From: Hydractinia symbiolongicarpus
Lineage: Eukaryota > Cnidaria > Hydrozoa > Anthoathecata > Hydractiniidae
Length of the DNA: 64,000 nt
Reading direction: 5' to 3'
Assembly (NCBI RefSeq): GCF_029227915.1
Contig: NC_079876.1
Location: 25,322,328-25,386,327, forward strand
The notes below the pieces were generated by a model that saw only the letters and a program-made list of their open reading frames with translations, was not told the origin of the DNA and did not search any database. Positions 46,280 to 56,312 of this stretch are shown in pieces. A program made the position numbers and the translations under genes. The first letter of the stretch is position 1; every line of letters starts with the position of its first letter.

Positions 46280-47990
46280 CAACTAATTTTATTTTTCTTT
46301 GTTTTAAACATGACTAAATTTACTCAAAAACTTTATATTGTACAATAAAAACATTCAATGTTTACGTGATATTCGATTTCGAAAATATATTTTTTAGTTC
46401 AAATGCGCGTTTCATAAAAGACATGTTTTCAATAAAAAGATGGTTTCTACATCGTGATATTTTCTGTTGTAATATATTAGTATTATATGTAGTTATTATA
46501 TTGAATATATTCCATATAATAACTATGTATTTCGGGCCATACCTTCCAATATTGACCTCTGTCATGTATTCTTTGACGTTGGTCAATACTGTCCCGTATT
46601 TTCCTTCTTTTTTACTATGCTGCTTGTTTATGCTGCGAATTTTTATATTTTTTATTACACCCGCATGGCACATTTATAAATCCCATGCCTTTTAAAACCT
46701 TAGATATTGGCCATTAGTCGAAACTACCCCTAATAGTCTAAGACATCTATTTAATTTAAAGAAGTTAATAACTAAATGTAATAAGATTATTTTTAGAACT
46801 TGAAACTCAAAAGAGAGATTTATTTCATCAAGAGGAATCATTCTGCAAATTTTGGACACCTGATTACCTTAAGGGCGTAAATCTTTGCGGTCACAAAATG
46901 TTGCGGAACTTATTTTTGAAAAATCGCAATATTTGATTTCGCGGAACTAAAAAAAATTTGCGTGTTGCAAAATTTAATCTCGTATTTTCTAAAGTTAACC
47001 TAAAAGTCTAGTTGAGTAGAAGTTAAAAAAAATGTAGAGAATCTTTATTCCCTACCTATTTTTTATGTCAATTATCATATTTGAAAAATAATGAAAATAC
47101 AACAGTATAAAAATAGAATTCGTTACAATATATTATCTTTCTTTTTTTCAGAATCACTCAGTTCTATGGTACTACTGACAGACCTTGTTCTTTCTTTAAT
47201 TTTCGTTTTTTCGGGTTCTGGGTTCCGATTTTTTTGGCAGAATATGAACTAAATAAAATAGAATATCTTTATGATATTTTGAAGGAAAAAAATCTTCAAA
47301 ATATTGAAATCGCAAAAATAAGTTCCCTAATTATCTCCTAGGAAGACAGATTCGCAAAAATTAATTCCGCAATTCACAACTCTTTTAAGGCGTCAATCAG
47401 AAAAATTTGTTCCGCAAATAATTCTATTATTAAGGCATTCTGATTATTTGATATTTGATAAAGTGCTGCCAATTTGTTCCTTTCACTACGTAGCATAAGT
47501 ATAAAAAGTTTGATTTGATTCAAAAGAAGGGTAAAGTTGAAGTCCGCCTCCCTGCTGCCAAACTTTCAATTGCTGACACTCCTTAAGATTTTTATGTAGT
47601 TATGGAAAAAGGTGGAACTGGGAACAAAGAAAACACTGAAGTAGTAGTTAAAATCAATCCAATAAAGAGACAAGAACCAACTTTTTTGTCTTGGATTTCA
47701 AAAAGTTAACCAAAAAATAAAAATGTTCCTTATAGTACAATTTTAACTACGGCATCAAACAAAGAAACCTCGTAACTTTTTACTTGTTTCATTAAAATTA
47801 AATTTCCTCATTCGTTATTGCTACTTATTATAACTGCTAATTTCGCAATATAAGTGAATTTGTTCAAAACAGAGGGTATTACTTTTTGTGCCTTTTTGAA
47901 TTTCATAAATGCTTAATAGATAGACATGTTTACAATCTTTTACGAAAAAGAAATAAAAATGTTTTAGTAGATAATATATCTATTCAAGCT
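46280..47990. repeat. Intergenic with candidate GCGGAA/TTCCGC inverted-repeat element
   Basis: Near 46875-46985, words such as GGCGTAAATC, TTGCGGAACTTATTTTTG and TTTCGCGGAAC face inverted counterparts near 47305-47430 (GCAAAAATAAGTTCCC, TTAATTCCGCAA, GTTCCGCAAA). A 560-bp MITE-like element is possible. The 103-codon minus frame at 46362-46673 has no recognisable domain. Otherwise nothing seen. Confidence 0.4.
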
Positions 47991-48023
47991 CCAATCTAGT
48001 TACAATTATTAAAATACAAAAAT

Positions 48024-49429
48024 TTATTCTTCATCGCCATACGCCTTGCGTCCATAGCCGTATCCACCATATCCTCCTCGACCACCATAGCCATAACCGT
48101 TCCTATAGCCGCGTCCACCATAACCACCATATCCGTATCCGCTTCCGTAACCGTAAGTAGGGTCGCCGTATGCTTTATGACCGTAGCCATACCCACCATA
48201 TCCTCCTCGACCACCATAACCATAACCACTTCCATAGCCGCGTCCTCCATAACCACCATATCCGTATCCGCTTCCGTATCCGTATGTTGGATCACCGTAT
48301 GCTTTGTGTCCGTAACCAGAATATCCACGTGTTCCGTAGCTTCCATAACCTACTCCGTATTTACCATGCCCATAACCTCCATATCGGCTTCCGTAACCAC
48401 CATATCTTCCGCCATACCCGCCAAGTCTTCCAGCATAACCGCCATATCTGCCTCCGTGTTTTTTGTATGGATAGACGCTCTTGTATACTTTATAAGATGG
48501 ATCGCCATATGCTTTACGTCCGTAACCAGAGTATCCACGTCCTCCGTAGCTTCCATAACCTACTCCGTATTTACCATGTCCATAACCTCCATATCGGCCT
48601 CCGTAACCACCATATCTTCCGCCATACCCACCAAGTCTTCCTGCATAACCGCCATATCTGGCTCCGTGTTTTTTGTAAGGATAGACGCTCTTGTATGCTT
48701 TGTAAGATGGATCGCCATATGCTTTACGTCCGTATCCAGAGTATCCACGTCCTCCGTAGCTTCCGTAACCTACTCCGTATTTACCATGTCCATAACCTCC
48801 ATATCGGCGTCCGTAACCACCATATCTTCCGCCATACCCACCAAGTCTTCCTGCATAACCGCCATACCTGCCTCCGTGTTTTTTGTATGGATAGACGCTC
48901 TTGTATACTTTGTAGGATGGGTCACCATATGCTTTATGTCCGTAGCCAGAGTATCCACGTCCTCCGTAACTTCCGTAACCCACTCCGTATTTACCATGTC
49001 CATAACCTCCATATCGGCTTCCGTAACCACCATATCCGCCACGTCTTCCTGCATAACCGCCATACCGACTTCCGTGTTTGCCATAAGGATAAACTTTGTA
49101 GGTATATGTACTAGGATCGCTCTCTTCGTCTATGTGTAGAACCAAAAAAGTATAAATTTATCAGCTCTGACAAAATCGAAGTATTCTTTTTACTGAAGTT
49201 TGGTGCATTACGAAATACGCAATAGAAATCATTACCCTCATCCTGACTGGGGACATCTTCTTCTGCAAATACTAAAACAAATAAAAAAAACTTCCTAACA
49301 CAGTGTCGGTATGCCACAGGGACTTAAAATTATTGAAGTTGCCAATGTCTTATAAGCTGTACTTTGTGCGCTGTACTTACCAGCTAGTGTTCCAACAAGG
49401 AAGCAAGCAAGAAGTATCCAAAGCTTCAT
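48024..49429 (-). CDS. Gene 6: secreted Gly/Tyr-rich KAYGDP-repeat protein with microexon
   Basis: Three coding exons, 49381-49429, 49236-49262 (27 nt) and 48024-49129, all joined in phase 1, give 393 residues, the largest member. The signal peptide is [16 protein letters not shown]. The microexon encodes EEDVPSQDE, and the large exon continues DEESDPSTYTYKVYPYG. The first two-thirds is four Lys/Arg-rich modules of about 65 residues ([39 protein letters not shown]) ending in (H/R)KAYGDP. The last third is two gene-1-like modules and a terminal RKAYGDEE. There is no mature Cys. Microexon borders are TTTGCAG|AAG and AGG|GTAATG; skipping it keeps the frame. AATAAA overlaps the TAA stop. Role inferred: strongly basic extracellular structural protein. 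The 314- and 320-codon plus-strand frames are shadows. Confidence 0.85.
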
Positions 49430-49536
49430 CTTGAATCTACAACAAAAAAATAAAAAATGTATATCGAGAAGCAGGATATCACTGAGTAATTTTACAAGTG
49501 AACATCAGACATTTTCAAATTGAGCACATTACCTAC

Positions 49537-49619
49537 CTGGTGTTTCCAACTCTTGAAGAAGCCTGCTTATAGCTCTTTCAAGTGAAAATGATTTTTTACC
49601 AGTTTTTTCGCCTTTTATA
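49537..49619 (-). promoter_or_regulatory. Gene 6 TATA box and leader exon
   Basis: TATAAAAG (plus 49612-49619 as CTTTTATA) is followed by AAAAAATCATTTTCACTTG and AAAGAGCTATAAGC, then GGCTTCTTCAAGAGTTGG, with a CCAG|GTAGGT donor at 49536/49537. The acceptor TTGTAG|ATTCAAG lies at 49437-49438. TATA start to donor is 83 bp. Confidence 0.72.
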
Positions 49620-49632
49620 CTTTCTCGAAGAC

Positions 49633-49720
49633 GACACCATGCTGATTTTGGAATGAAAATAAGTGTCGTTTTGGTCGACTAATCACAATAGCATCGTTTA
49701 TAACGCATGGCCGGTCGTTT
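49633..49720 (-). promoter_or_regulatory. Gene 6 upstream module, diverged
   Basis: Keeps ACACCATGCTG, GTTTTGGTCGACTAATC, AGCATCGTTTATAACGCATGG in the same order as upstream of genes 1, 4 and 5, with weaker identity. The CACATGTG core is reduced to GCATGG. Confidence 0.4.
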
Positions 49721-51884
49721 GAGGTTGGATGGGAAGTGGTATTAGGAACCAATAATTATGAAGTATCAGTACCTCAAAAATTGGCATCGCAAAGCTTAAA
49801 ATTCTCTATGAGGAACAATATAACAAAAATATAAAAATATACTAAAAATAGAATGGAAAGGTAACGTATTGTTCTTATAGGTAAAACAAAAGCATGTTTT
49901 TTGCGTTACTAAATTTCTTGTTATAAGGCCACTTTACTTTTGTGTGTTTTACATAAATTACTATTTTATAATATTTTAACTAGTCTATATTATATTGCTA
50001 GTCTATAATACTAATCCGCGCAACGAAAAAACAAACAGGTTTGTTTTGTGTACGCAAGAACATGAACGCTGAATGTTAACTACTTAATTTTGTATAATAA
50101 CAATTTCAAATTAAACAAAAGACAAAAAAAACACAAAACACAAAGTACATATTTAATATTTGACAAATGTGAAATGTTACTGTGGCTATTTCTCTAAACA
50201 AGGCATTTACTTTTTCTTTGATACACACACACAGATTTTTTGTACTTGCTTATCATCAAATACATAAATTTGTACGAAGAAAGTTCATTCGGTCATTATA
50301 ATACATTTTAAAAAGAAGGTGCTTCTGATTTGAGTTAAAAATGCATTTGAGGTAAAGAAGTATACTAATAGTATCCAAAAGGTACTACAATGCAAATGAA
50401 ATGATATTCTGGTGGTCTATAATCCAAGCGGAATCATATTCTGGTTGCCTACAGGATCTAAAAGACCTATCAGCGTCTACTCTATTGCCGGGCTGTTGTC
50501 AAGAATTACGTTGTAAGAAAGACAAGGACAAGACTTTTAGAACAAGGCCGTCGATGCTGGGACCTAGAGAATGTCAATGGTCCCTTCTCTTTGGCCCATT
50601 AAATTTTTCTTGAAATCACTGTTATGCTCTATATTGCTAAGATGAATAATTTTCATTATGAAAATGGTCTATAAGCCATGTAATCAGCATTATTGTTGTT
50701 AAAATTTCCTAAAAGGAACACCTTCCTTATTCGCTCGCTGTATTTTTATGTGATTTTTAGAGTAACAAGAATTGTAATAGGCCGAAAATGAACACTTTAA
50801 AATTGCATAAAACAAAGCGGAGTAGATCTTTTTTCGCATTCTAGAAGGTTAATTTTTGTAACTCCCCTTTAGCGCGCTGGAACTAAATGCGATAAGTTCT
50901 CTACCTCATCAAAATATGTCTCCTTTACTTTTACTCGACAGCTATGGGAAAGACATACTAAAAACTGGAAAAGGGATTAAATATGTGCACGGTGGTAAAT
51001 AGAGTATGAATTTGCAATTCGAAAAAATAAGAACAAACAAGTCAGTGAAATATGGTCATTATGTCATGGTTATTATTGTCCCGCTTAAAACTCTACTCAG
51101 AGAAGTCGTGCACAGACCCTGCGAATTAATTTTAAAAGCTTGGGGACTAAATAGGTTCGGCATGTAAGGAGACCACACCATGGTTGAAACTGACAAGTGA
51201 AAAAATATTTCAGATTTTACCTTTCTAGATTGGCTAAAATTTAGTCCAGATTCTAAAACTTCGCGTTCAGATTTCTAAAATAACCCTCAAAATCTAAGTG
51301 TTAAAATGTTTGTGTTTCAAAGATGGGTAATGATTTTCAACTCAAAAATAAAGGATAAATAACAAAAAATTCTGTAAATATCCTTCTATGGATGGTCGCA
51401 ACCAAAACAGAACATTTCTTCATGCACACAGCGTGTTTTGGCACAGAAAAGTGTTTTCTTGTCTTGGGGAAATATTTAAAATCAATTAGAAAAAATGAAT
51501 TCTTAGGAAAAAGTTGTGGCAGGTAGCCAGTCTACTCCAGGCTGCGTGTCTTATGCTTTTACTTTATTTTATCACTACAAAGAGTCAACAAAGAGCATAT
51601 ATAACACATAAGTAACACATGAGTAATATGTATTCTTATGAGAAAAATTACAATTTTTTAATATTATGTAATATATTATTCACAGACGTAATCTATTTTT
51701 TTAATGTTTATTTATCGACAACACATGGCAATTAAATCCAATTACCTTCTGAGTACTTTGAAATTTGCATACACCAACACAACGTGCTAGGTATGATGTT
51801 GCTTTTAGTTCCTGTTGTGGATCCGCCAAATAAACTATAATCTAATATAGTACTTGATACCCCAATATCATGTCTGACTAAACT
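49721..51884. other. No gene seen
   Basis: AT-rich intergenic DNA. The 70-codon frame at 50401-50613 includes a less AT-rich stretch (RTRPSMLGPRECQWSLLFG) that might be old mobile-element sequence, but I cannot name it. Confidence 0.4.
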
Positions 51885-52043
51885 TACCTCACCTTTTACT
51901 TGTAGAAAGACATAAAATCTATTACAAGAAGTTATCTGCAGTGTATATAATGACAGCTAATCCTTTTTAGGCTGGGCTTTTTTTGGACTCTGGAAAGCTG
52001 GGGTATGGGCTCACTCGCCCTACCCTCCACGAGTTATAAAGGA
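51885..52043. repeat. 160-bp direct repeat, copy 1
   Basis: Contains TACCTCACCTTTTACTTGTA, AAGACATAAAATCTATTACA, TGACAGCTAATCCT, GGCTGGGCTTTTT and CTCGCCCTACCCTCCACGAG. It is collinear with 52755-52913 at high identity. The pair could be short LTRs of a miniature retrotransposon, or two insertions of a short element. I saw no primer-binding site. Confidence 0.65.
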
Positions 52044-52754
52044 GACATCGATTGCCACTAAAACTTGACAAAAATACTTTGTTCGGAAATTGGAAGACAG
52101 TTGCCATTAAAATCTTTTGGATAACGTCATCGAGTTCAAAATGACCTTATCATACACTTCAGAACCTAAAAACAGGCCAAGACAGCAAAACGTCAGCTTT
52201 AAAACCACAAAACTTGCTTTAAACCTTTTGGATGCATAAAATTAGTTGATAGAATCATAAAAAGGCTAAAGTATGCATTTAGAAGTGTTAAAAAGGATAT
52301 TTTAAAAAAACAATTTGACGATTTTTTATTTGCGACCACCGATCGCCGAAGAGTCATTTCGACAGCAGACGCTACACCAAAAATCTTTCAACTATCCTGA
52401 AGCTAATTGACAATGATGAAAAGTCACCAAATTTCAACCCCTGAAATAGGGGTTAAACAATGATAATGTTAAACAGATTATAAGAAAATTAACAACATTC
52501 TACCTCATCCAAATGATTATAAACTGATTTAACACGTATCCTAGGGATAGAAATATAAACAAAATTACATTAAAACACTCAATTGTAACAATTGTAACAA
52601 TATAACCAATAAGAAACCACTTTCATTTAACATTTAATCTTCTAATTCCATTGTGGGCATACTATTTCAGTTTATTCTCCTTAAAACGCAAAGTGAGAGC
52701 ATTTTTCAATAGGTTTTAAAACTTGTTTTGTTATAAAGTCCAAATAGATATTTT
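52044..52754. other. Spacer between the 160-bp direct repeats
   Basis: About 710 bp without an open frame of note. No gag, protease, RT or integrase motif recognised. If the repeats are LTRs, this would be a non-coding miniature element. Confidence 0.45.
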
Positions 52755-52913
52755 ACTGACCTCACCTTTTGCTTGTAAAAAGACATAAAATCTATTGCAA
52801 GAAGTTATCTGTAGTGAATACAATGACAGCTAATCCTATTTAGGCTGGGCTTTTTCTGGGCTCTGGAAAACTTGGGTATGGCTCACTCGCCCTACCCTCC
52901 ACGAGTGATAAAT
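52755..52913. repeat. 160-bp direct repeat, copy 2
   Basis: Same ordered landmarks as copy 1, with substitutions (TTTTGCTTGTAAAAAGAC, AGTGAATACAATGACAG, TTTTTCTGGGCTCTGG) and single-base indels. Same orientation as copy 1. Confidence 0.65.
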
Positions 52914-54235
52914 GAGTTTTAGAACAGGGAATTTTACTTAGTTAAAGTAAAGTTTGTCTTAATCAGTTGAAACAGCAAGTGATTCCAGAGGATGATAATA
53001 TAATAAACAAGCTTGAAAATCTCGTTATTGTACAATTTTGTACATTTCAGTGACTTTTTGTTCTTCGTTTCAAACGACGCTTCTAGAGGTTTGAATGTGT
53101 ATTCAAAGGTTGGCTAGCTAATTGTTTCTACCAAACTTGGCGCACGTTGCCATTACAACAAAGAGATTTAAAAAACGATGACGGCAATTGTAGCATTAAT
53201 AATTAATGTTAATGTACAAGCACACGGTGATATAAGTTGTATTACAGCTGTGGTTGGCTTCTCATCATGCAATACAGAATGGTTGACGGGAAGAGGATTC
53301 TAAAACATACCTCGACAAAATTCTGCTGAGTTATTTTTGGTTATTTTCCTTAAAGCTTAATACTTGAAACTTGTTCAGAGTTGTGCATGAAATTGATAAT
53401 AAAAAGTTAACTCCAATGTAAGTTTTAACGTAAAAATAACAGCCATACTCCTTTTTACATTATCGATATAGTATCTTTTTGCATATACAAAAGCAAATAT
53501 CCATGGGTCCTTTTAGGTTTGATTACATTTAAAATTTGTTAAAAGCAACAGACAAAAGCAATTGAATCAAAACTTAAACACTTTGGACAACTTGTCCCTG
53601 TTTCCTGTATGACTTTTAACAGGCATTTGCAAATTAATTCAAACTTGGCACAGCCATAGTATGTCATGAAAGAAACATAATGGCAACGATAACTTTTTTC
53701 TGATCACTTTTTCTGTGACGTCGGAAGTTTAAAACTTGTCTCCACAATCTACTTGACTTCACAAGTTCCTAAACGAATTTTAACATTTCATTTAAAGTTC
53801 CGGACAGTCAAATATAAGTTATTTAAGAAATTCTTAGGTTCAAAATCCGTTTTCTTTTTTGATTTTCAGGTAAAATCCGAATATATCATGAAATCGCTCT
53901 AGGAAAGTGTCCAAAATGTGCAGTATGATCTCCTCAATGAAATAAATCTGTGTTCTGCGTTTCAGGTTCTAAGGATAATCCTACCGAAAGTTGTTATATT
54001 TTCCCGATTATAAGGATTTCATAGAAATTTTAGGGGATAGTTAGTGCAATTAACTAAAGCTCTGAGAGGTATGGGACCTAAAATTTGAGATGAAAGTGTC
54101 TAACAGACAAATATGGAAACCTAGTAGAGCGGGCGACCTCCCTCCCCCCTGAACCGAATGGAACAAATTATCCAGGTGCTTTTTTTTAGTGTAATAACTT
54201 TTGCAGCATACAGTTGTAGAGATTTGATTTGGATG
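52914..54235. other. No gene seen
   Basis: AT-rich intergenic DNA. Open frames in this interval, and the one overlapping its end on the minus strand (54050-54250), have no recognisable domains. Confidence 0.45.
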
Positions 54236-54239
54236 AGTT

Positions 54240-56312
54240 TTATTTAACATTGATTTGACGTCGAATTCTGGTCGGGACGTCGCAACCCTAAATTCAACAT
54301 CTTTTCAACGTTGAATTTGCAATGTCGATGCGACTGACGCAAATCCAACGTCTTTTCAACGTCCAAACCCAACTTCTTTTCAACTTTGGGTTTGAAACGT
54401 CGATGACGTATATCCAACGTCATTTCAACGTTGGGTTCGCAACGTCGATGAGTTGGATTCGTTTACAAAAAAACATGTTTATTAAACATCGCGTCCGACA
54501 TTTTGGTAAGATTGTTTATTTATTTTACTTCATCTCAGCTGGTTTGCAAAGTCATATTTCAAAAGACGTTGATAGACGTATTATTCAACAACTGTCCAAC
54601 AAAATAACGAAATGTACTCGATATTTTTGTTATACTAGTATCCTATTCTTCATGCACCAAAACTGTCTTATTAACAACAACACACATTTCACTTAATCAT
54701 TATATGCGTAATTTGTCAGCCATTGGTTTATTATGCCGACGCAATGTTTTGTTTTTTATATGTACAGTGAATTATCTCTATCTCGAACTCGCAAGGGCCC
54801 AAGAAATTTGTTTGAGATAGAGAAAGTTCGAGATAACAAAGGGAAATACCTTAGGCGGACCACAAAGGGACCGAGACTTTAGTTTGAGTTAGAGAGAGTT
54901 TGAGATAGAAAATAGTCGAGACAGAAAGATTTTGCGGCGTTTTTTTTTTATAAAATGTTATTATTTGTGTTTTAACTTTTCACACTCATTAAATGAAACA
55001 TACACAAACATTCAACAGCGCGTACTAAACGTTCGATATATTTCTTCAAAAAGTTGTCAGGGGGTTTGCGTCTTCGTATTTCATGCGAAACATTTAGTTC
55101 AAATTGTATTTTGGATGTTTAACATCTAAAATACAATCAAAACTATCAAATTATAGTTTATCATACAATAATAACTCTTTATTTACTTCGCTCTCAAAAA
55201 ATTACACCGCTACTTTGTCGCGTGTAATAACCCTCGTAAGCATTGGCGGGAAACTTTGGTAAGAATTGTGAATTTCGTATCCCTTCACAAAGCGAAAAGG
55301 GCGGCAGACGATCCGCGGATGTAAGTATTTCTATGCAGTATGTACTAACTCGTAAACTTTGTTTCGGTCTTACTCGAATCCAAAGAAGATCGTTCAGTGT
55401 GCTATAAACTACTTTCATCAATACGCGATAGGATTTTGTATAATTTTATTACGTCAGAGAGACTGTTATTAAGCATTGAAGAGAAAATGCGGAAAATTAA
55501 ACTTTTTTAAAAAATAATTAACCGTATAAGCTGTTTGTAAACTTTACAAAAAGTTTACCTGGACTTGTTAATATTTAGTGAGCCTGTTTCTATTACGGAT
55601 TTGATTCCACTAAAATTGTGGATGCTTTTTGAGGAAATATAGTCCTGAGATATATCCATGCTATTTTCATTGTAATTTTTACAAATTTGATTCCACAAGG
55701 GCTTCTAATGTGGTTGATAATTTTTCATTGGACTGAAATACTAAAGATTTCTACATAAAACCCGTTATGAATAATTGACGCATCGCATAAATCTTCTGTT
55801 TTACAATTACAAAACTTTGCAACGTTTCATCATGGAAGTATAAAAGACGCCTTTTCTAACACCAGTATTTTATTTACCGTGTTTCTATTAGTTGTATATA
55901 CTGCTGATGATTATGTTAAAAACATCGTATACAGTGCAAACGATTTTATCTTTATTTAGAATAGTCATGTACCGAAACGTCGGGATGCTGGGCAGAGGAT
56001 ACGTGAACAATATTAAATGATTTTACCAAATCTCCAAATTTGTTGCTTCAACGTTGAAAAAAAAAATAACATAGAAACGACGTTGATTAGACGTCACAAG
56101 ACGTTGTTTCAACGTTGGAAAGAAGTTGAATAACGGTTGCGAGAACATTTTTAAACATAGTGAAGCGACATTGTTTTAACGTTAAGAAAACGTTGTTGGG
56201 TGACGTTGAATAGACGGCGGAAAAAAACGTTAAAAAACTTTCATTTTCAACGGAAAATCAACGCCTATTCAACGTGACATGCAACGTCTTTTCAACGTTA
56301 AAGTTTCTAGTT
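54240..56312. mobile_element. Candidate DNA element bounded by CAACGT repeat arrays
   Basis: Left array 54240-54465: seven or more diverged copies of a 19-22-bp unit, CAACGTCttTTCAACGTTG-like. Right array 56050-56312: similar units in both orientations, for example GACGTTGATTAGACG, TTTCAACGTTGGAAAG and GCAACGTCTTTTCAACGTTA. The half-unit CAACGTTG is itself palindromic. Nothing between the arrays encodes a recognisable transposase. A non-autonomous element with sub-terminal repeat arrays is the simplest reading. Two independent insertions of one terminus are possible. Confidence 0.5.
54766..54935. mobile_element. Tigger/pogo-like terminal repeat fragment
   Basis: TACAGTGAATTATCTCTATC then TCGAACTCGCAAGGG, with repeated (T)TTGAGATAGAGAAAGTTCGAGATAA variants, resembles terminal and sub-terminal sequence of pogo/Tigger elements, which begin CAGT at a TA target. 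No transposase is adjacent. It may be a non-autonomous copy nested in the CAACGT element. Assignment is from remembered family ends. Confidence 0.5.

Noticed and set aside
46362-46695. Overlapping opposite-strand frames of 103 and 109 codons
   Set aside because: Both strands are open only because of AT-rich inverted words around 46480-46530; no domain, promoter or splice support.
48170-49139. Plus-strand open frames of 314 and 320 codons over gene 6 (His-rich and Ser/Ile-rich)
   Set aside because: They are antisense shadows. Codons for Gly, Tyr and Ser in the repeats give no antisense stops; there is no promoter, signal peptide or splice structure on that strand.
49111-49317. 68-codon minus frame containing VFAEEDVPSQDEG
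   Set aside because: Only the 27-nt microexon part is real; the remainder is intron on both sides, shown by TTTGCAG and GTAATG borders and reading phase.
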